25,669 nucleotides of DNA from NCBI GenBank assembly GCA_945787595.1, contig CALZJV010000037.1:1-25669 (forward strand), written 5' to 3'. Within the stretch, counting starts at the first letter, position 1. Each line of letters begins with the position of its first letter. The DNA is from an uncultured Desulfobacterales bacterium. Lineage in GTDB: Bacteria; Desulfobacterota; Desulfobacteria; Desulfobacterales; JAFDCJ01. The position numbers were made by a program, and so were the translations under genes. This document shows, piece by piece, positions 22,756 to 25,669 of the stretch. Under the pieces are notes generated by a model. It saw only the letters and a list, made by a program, of their open reading frames with translations, did no database searches and was not told the DNA's origin.

Positions 22756-25620
22756 ATGAAAATAAACGTAACCCTAAATGGAGTGCCAAAAACGATATTC
22801 ACGGAACCGGGTGAGAATGTCAGACACCTGCTGGCGCGCGAAGGCATCGTCTCCCTGCGAAACGGTTGCGACGCTCAGGGTGTCTGCGGAGCGTGTGCAG
22901 TTATCCTTAACGGTAAGGTGGTAAATTCCTGTTTGCTGGTGGCGCCGCAAATTGACGGCAAAGAAATTACGACCGTCGATTCACTGGCAACCGGCAGGGA
23001 GCTTTCACCGGTTCAGTCGGCCATGGTCGCTGCGGGGATTGTCCAGTGCGGTTATTGTACCCCGTCGATGGAATTGGCCATAGAGGATTTGCTGAAGCGC
23101 GTAGAAAATCCCACCCGTGGACAAGTGCAAGATGCCCTATCCGGAAACCTTTGCCGATGTACCGGTTATGAACAGATATTTACGGCCGTAGAAATCGCTA
23201 AAGAACGGTTGAAAGAGCCTGGCTATCGGCAACGGGTGGCGCCCGATTTCAGGGAGGATTTGCGCATCGTCGGCAAGGCACAACTTAAAGTAGACGGCCC
23301 TAAACTGGCGCGCGGCGAGAAGGCCTTTGTTGAGGATATGGTCGAACCCGGGTCGTGTTATCTGAAAATGCTGAGAAGCCCTCATGCCCATGCCTATATC
23401 AGCAATATTGACGTTACCCAAGCTGAGAAAATACCGGGCGTGGTCACCATTTTAACCTATAAGAACTGCCCGGAAATTTATTATACCCAGGCCGGCCAGG
23501 GATTTCCGGAGCCTTCGCCGTATGACAGAAAATTAATGGGACGTAAGGTATTACATGTAGGGGATAGAGTCGCGGCCGTCGTGGCTGAATCGCCTGAGAT
23601 CGCAGAAGAGGCCGTTAAGAAAATCCAAGTTGAATATGACATATTAAAACCGGTGTTAACCATCGACGACGCCATGGCGCCAGGCGCGCCGATTGTCCGT
23701 AATGCCGAAATAGAATACGTTCACAGCGCTCCTCAAGACCTTGATAATTCAAATATAGACCCCCGTGAAGGGAAAATTATTTATCGTTTCCCCATCGGGG
23801 CAGACCCGCGTAAGAATCTGGCTGCCAGTGCGGTGGGCGGCATCGGTGACGTTCATAAAGGATTTGAGGAAGCCGACGTCATTCTGGAAAGTGAGTATGA
23901 AACCACTCAGGTTCACTGTACGCCCTTGGAACCGCATGTCGTTTATACCAGAATGGATGGTGACCGGCTGATTATCCATGCGTCGACGCAGACACCCTGG
24001 TGTATCAGAAGAACGGTTGCACGCGCCCTTGAAATAAGTGAAAACAAAATCAGAGTCATTAAAGAACGTGTCGGCGGCGGATTTGGCTCCAAGCAGGACG
24101 TGCTTTTGGAGGAGGTTGCGGCCTATCTGACATGGGCCACCGGCCGGTCGATATTATTCCGATATACGCGTGAAGAAGATTTTATCGCTTCGAGCAGCCG
24201 GCATCCGCTGAAGATAAAGGTAAAATTAGGTGCCCGCCAAAATGGCCGCTTAACAGCCATATATATGGACGTAAAAGCCAATACCGGACCGTACGGCAAC
24301 CACTGTTTAACCGTTCCCGTAAATGCCGTCTCAAAGTCCATGCCGTTGTTTTTATGCGACAATGTCGGATTCGAGGTGAAATCATATTATACGAATATAC
24401 CCCCGACAGGCGCATACCAGGGCTATGGAGCACCGCAAGGCTCCTATGCCCTCCAAACAGCCATGGCGGAATTGGCCGCAAAACTGGGAATCGATCAGCT
24501 GGAATTGATTGAAAAAAACAGGGTCCGTCAAGGCGTCATGCTCGAAATTCTCAAATGTCTTGGGGAGGGACGCGAAGGCAAACCGGAGCGTGTTGCCAGC
24601 TGCGGGTTGGGACCGGCATTAAGAAAAGGTGCCAAGCTGATTCACTGGGGTCGAAAAAAAGAAAGTGATGATCCTGATATAAAAATCGGCCAGGGCGTGG
24701 TGATCGTGCAGCAGGGTTCGGGATTGCCGGGTCTTGATTCGGCCAGCGCCGTGCTCAGGATGCTCGGTGACGGAACATTTACCTTACTCAGCGGCGGCGC
24801 TGATTTGGGTACCGGTTTGGATACGGTGGCGGTAAAAGTGGCGGCTGAATGTCTGTGCACGGATATGAGCAACATCGCAATTATTTCGGGTGATACCGAT
24901 GCAACGCCATTTGATACCGGCGCTTATGCTTCCAGCGGCACCTTTTTTTCCGGTAATGCCGCCTTGGAAGCAGCCAAGCTCATGAAAGAAAAGATCCTTG
25001 AGGTCGCGGCTCAAATGTTGAAAGAAGATAAACAAGATTTGCAAATCCTGTGTCCCGGAATAGTAAAAGGTAAAAAGGGCGCCATCACCTATCAAAAGAT
25101 TGAAACATTTTCAGAAAAAGGCACCGGCGGAGGCCAACTGGTCGCGTCGGCCAGTTTTACGACCGATGATTCAGCGTTTCCCTATGGTGCCCATTTCTGT
25201 CAGGTGGCCGTCAATACCCGCACAGGGGAGGTCAAGATTCAAAAATATTACGCATTGCAGGACTGCGGTACGCCCATAAACCCGGAATTGGCCCTAGGAC
25301 AGATACACGGCGGTGTATTAAAAGCAATTGGTCACTCATTGTACGAAGAAATGATTTTAGATGAGACCGGCAAGTGTTTAAATACCAGTCTGAAGGATTA
25401 TAAAGTACCGATGATCCATGATCTGCCGCAAGATTTCCGGGCCGAGTTGGTATTTACCGATGATCCTTTCGGACCCTTCGGCGGCAAGTCAGTCGGAGAA
25501 ATCAGCACGAACGGTGCCGCTCCGGTGATTGCCATCGCAATCCACGATGCGATCGGTATATGGATCAGAAATTGGCCGTTCACACCGGAGAAAATTCTCA
25601 AAGCCATCGGGAAGATTTAG
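22756..25620 (+). CDS. xdhD: XdhD, fused [2Fe-2S]/molybdopterin hydroxylase (putative selenate reductase molybdenum subunit)
   Basis: Xanthine-oxidase-family protein, 954 aa (E. coli XdhD 956), with iron-sulfur and molybdopterin parts fused. [2Fe-2S] ligands are all present: Cys38, Cys44, Cys47, Cys59 and Cys98, Cys101, Cys133, Cys135. The molybdopterin part has GGGFGSKQD (439-447) and the catalytic Glu915 in GGKSVGE. Two usual active-site residues are changed: GAYQGYG has Gln555 where xanthine dehydrogenases have Arg, and GADLGTG has Thr686 where they have Gln. The reaction may therefore not be standard purine hydroxylation. The family is labelled putative selenate reductase by linkage only; clusters for anaerobic purine or urate use carry it. 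It follows ygfM by 83 bp, and GGAG at 22746-22749 supports the ATG. FAD should come from YgfM. Confidence 0.94.
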   Translation: MKINVTLNGVPKTIFTEPGENVRHLLAREGIVSLRNGCDAQGVCGACAVILNGKVVNSCLLVAPQIDGKEITTVDSLATGRELSPVQSAMVAAGIVQCGYCTPSMELAIEDLLKRVENPTRGQVQDALSGNLCRCTGYEQIFTAVEIAKERLKEPGYRQRVAPDFREDLRIVGKAQLKVDGPKLARGEKAFVEDMVEPGSCYLKMLRSPHAHAYISNIDVTQAEKIPGVVTILTYKNCPEIYYTQAGQGFPEPSPYDRKLMGRKVLHVGDRVAAVVAESPEIAEEAVKKIQVEYDILKPVLTIDDAMAPGAPIVRNAEIEYVHSAPQDLDNSNIDPREGKIIYRFPIGADPRKNLAASAVGGIGDVHKGFEEADVILESEYETTQVHCTPLEPHVVYTRMDGDRLIIHASTQTPWCIRRTVARALEISENKIRVIKERVGGGFGSKQDVLLEEVAAYLTWATGRSILFRYTREEDFIASSSRHPLKIKVKLGARQNGRLTAIYMDVKANTGPYGNHCLTVPVNAVSKSMPLFLCDNVGFEVKSYYTNIPPTGAYQGYGAPQGSYALQTAMAELAAKLGIDQLELIEKNRVRQGVMLEILKCLGEGREGKPERVASCGLGPALRKGAKLIHWGRKKESDDPDIKIGQGVVIVQQGSGLPGLDSASAVLRMLGDGTFTLLSGGADLGTGLDTVAVKVAAECLCTDMSNIAIISGDTDATPFDTGAYASSGTFFSGNAALEAAKLMKEKILEVAAQMLKEDKQDLQILCPGIVKGKKGAITYQKIETFSEKGTGGGQLVASASFTTDDSAFPYGAHFCQVAVNTRTGEVKIQKYYALQDCGTPINPELALGQIHGGVLKAIGHSLYEEMILDETGKCLNTSLKDYKVPMIHDLPQDFRAELVFTDDPFGPFGGKSVGEISTNGAAPVIAIAIHDAIGIWIRNWPFTPEKILKAIGKI

Positions 25621-25669
25621 TATTCCGTATCCTTCAGTGGTGAACTCTTAGGCAAGAACATTCACTTTA
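25621..25669. other. Short non-coding end of window
   Basis: 49 bp after the xdhD stop; nothing recognisable is seen. Confidence 0.4.

Noticed and set aside
8593..25620. Selenocysteine (TGA) read-through in the hydroxylase genes
   Set aside because: All cysteine and active-site motifs are complete within open frames, and no gene has an in-frame TGA followed by conserved sequence. Selenium, if used, would be a labile cofactor.

Overview
The window is a single co-directional (+ strand) catabolic island of 15 protein-coding genes. It matches, gene for gene, the Escherichia coli yge/ygf/xdh set that has been linked to anaerobic purine and uric-acid breakdown and to selenium-dependent molybdenum hydroxylases. 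No gene is seen on the minus strand, and there are no tRNA or rRNA genes, no CRISPR array and no transposase. A strictly anaerobic Desulfobacterota-type (deltaproteobacterial) host is my best guess. The grounds are the TRAP transporter, the many iron-sulfur and molybdenum enzymes, the mixed GC content and the repeat-rich intergenic gaps. There is no phylogenetic marker here, so this stays an inference.

Layout: (1) positions 1-4917 hold the back end of the pathway: ygeX (2,3-diaminopropionate ammonia-lyase, cut by the left edge), ygeY (M20 metallohydrolase), a carbamate kinase (yqeA/arcC type) and ygeW (carbamoyltransferase family). (2) 5187-8421 hold a complete TRAP transporter, dctP-dctQ-dctM. 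(3) 8593-16059 hold a fused [2Fe-2S]/molybdopterin hydroxylase of the selenium-dependent xanthine dehydrogenase type, ssnA (amidohydrolase) and ygfK (large iron-sulfur flavoprotein). (4) 16256-20148 hold a classical three-subunit xanthine dehydrogenase, xdhA-xdhB-xdhC. (5) 20351-21736 hold an NCS2 xanthine/urate permease. (6) 21851-25620 hold ygfM (FAD subunit) and xdhD (fused [2Fe-2S]/molybdopterin subunit).

How they may work together (inference from family knowledge): the NCS2 permease brings in xanthine or urate. XdhABC and the selenium-type hydroxylase interconvert purines at the xanthine/urate level. XdhD-YgfM-YgfK form a second redox complex acting on a purine or purine-ring intermediate. 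SsnA and YgeY hydrolyse ring-opened C-N bonds, and YgeX takes 2,3-diaminopropionate to pyruvate and ammonia. YgeW plus carbamate kinase could turn a carbamoylated intermediate into ATP. The TRAP transporter is an addition not seen in the E. coli cluster and probably imports an anionic substrate of this route.

The non-coding DNA is unusual. Almost every gap holds degenerate tandem arrays with a 7-bp period. Often two arrays face each other as long inverted arms around a conserved core (GGAGCGAAGCGACATCC-like). The arm sequence differs from copy to copy while pairing within each copy is kept. In three genes the array supplies the stop codon and last residues.
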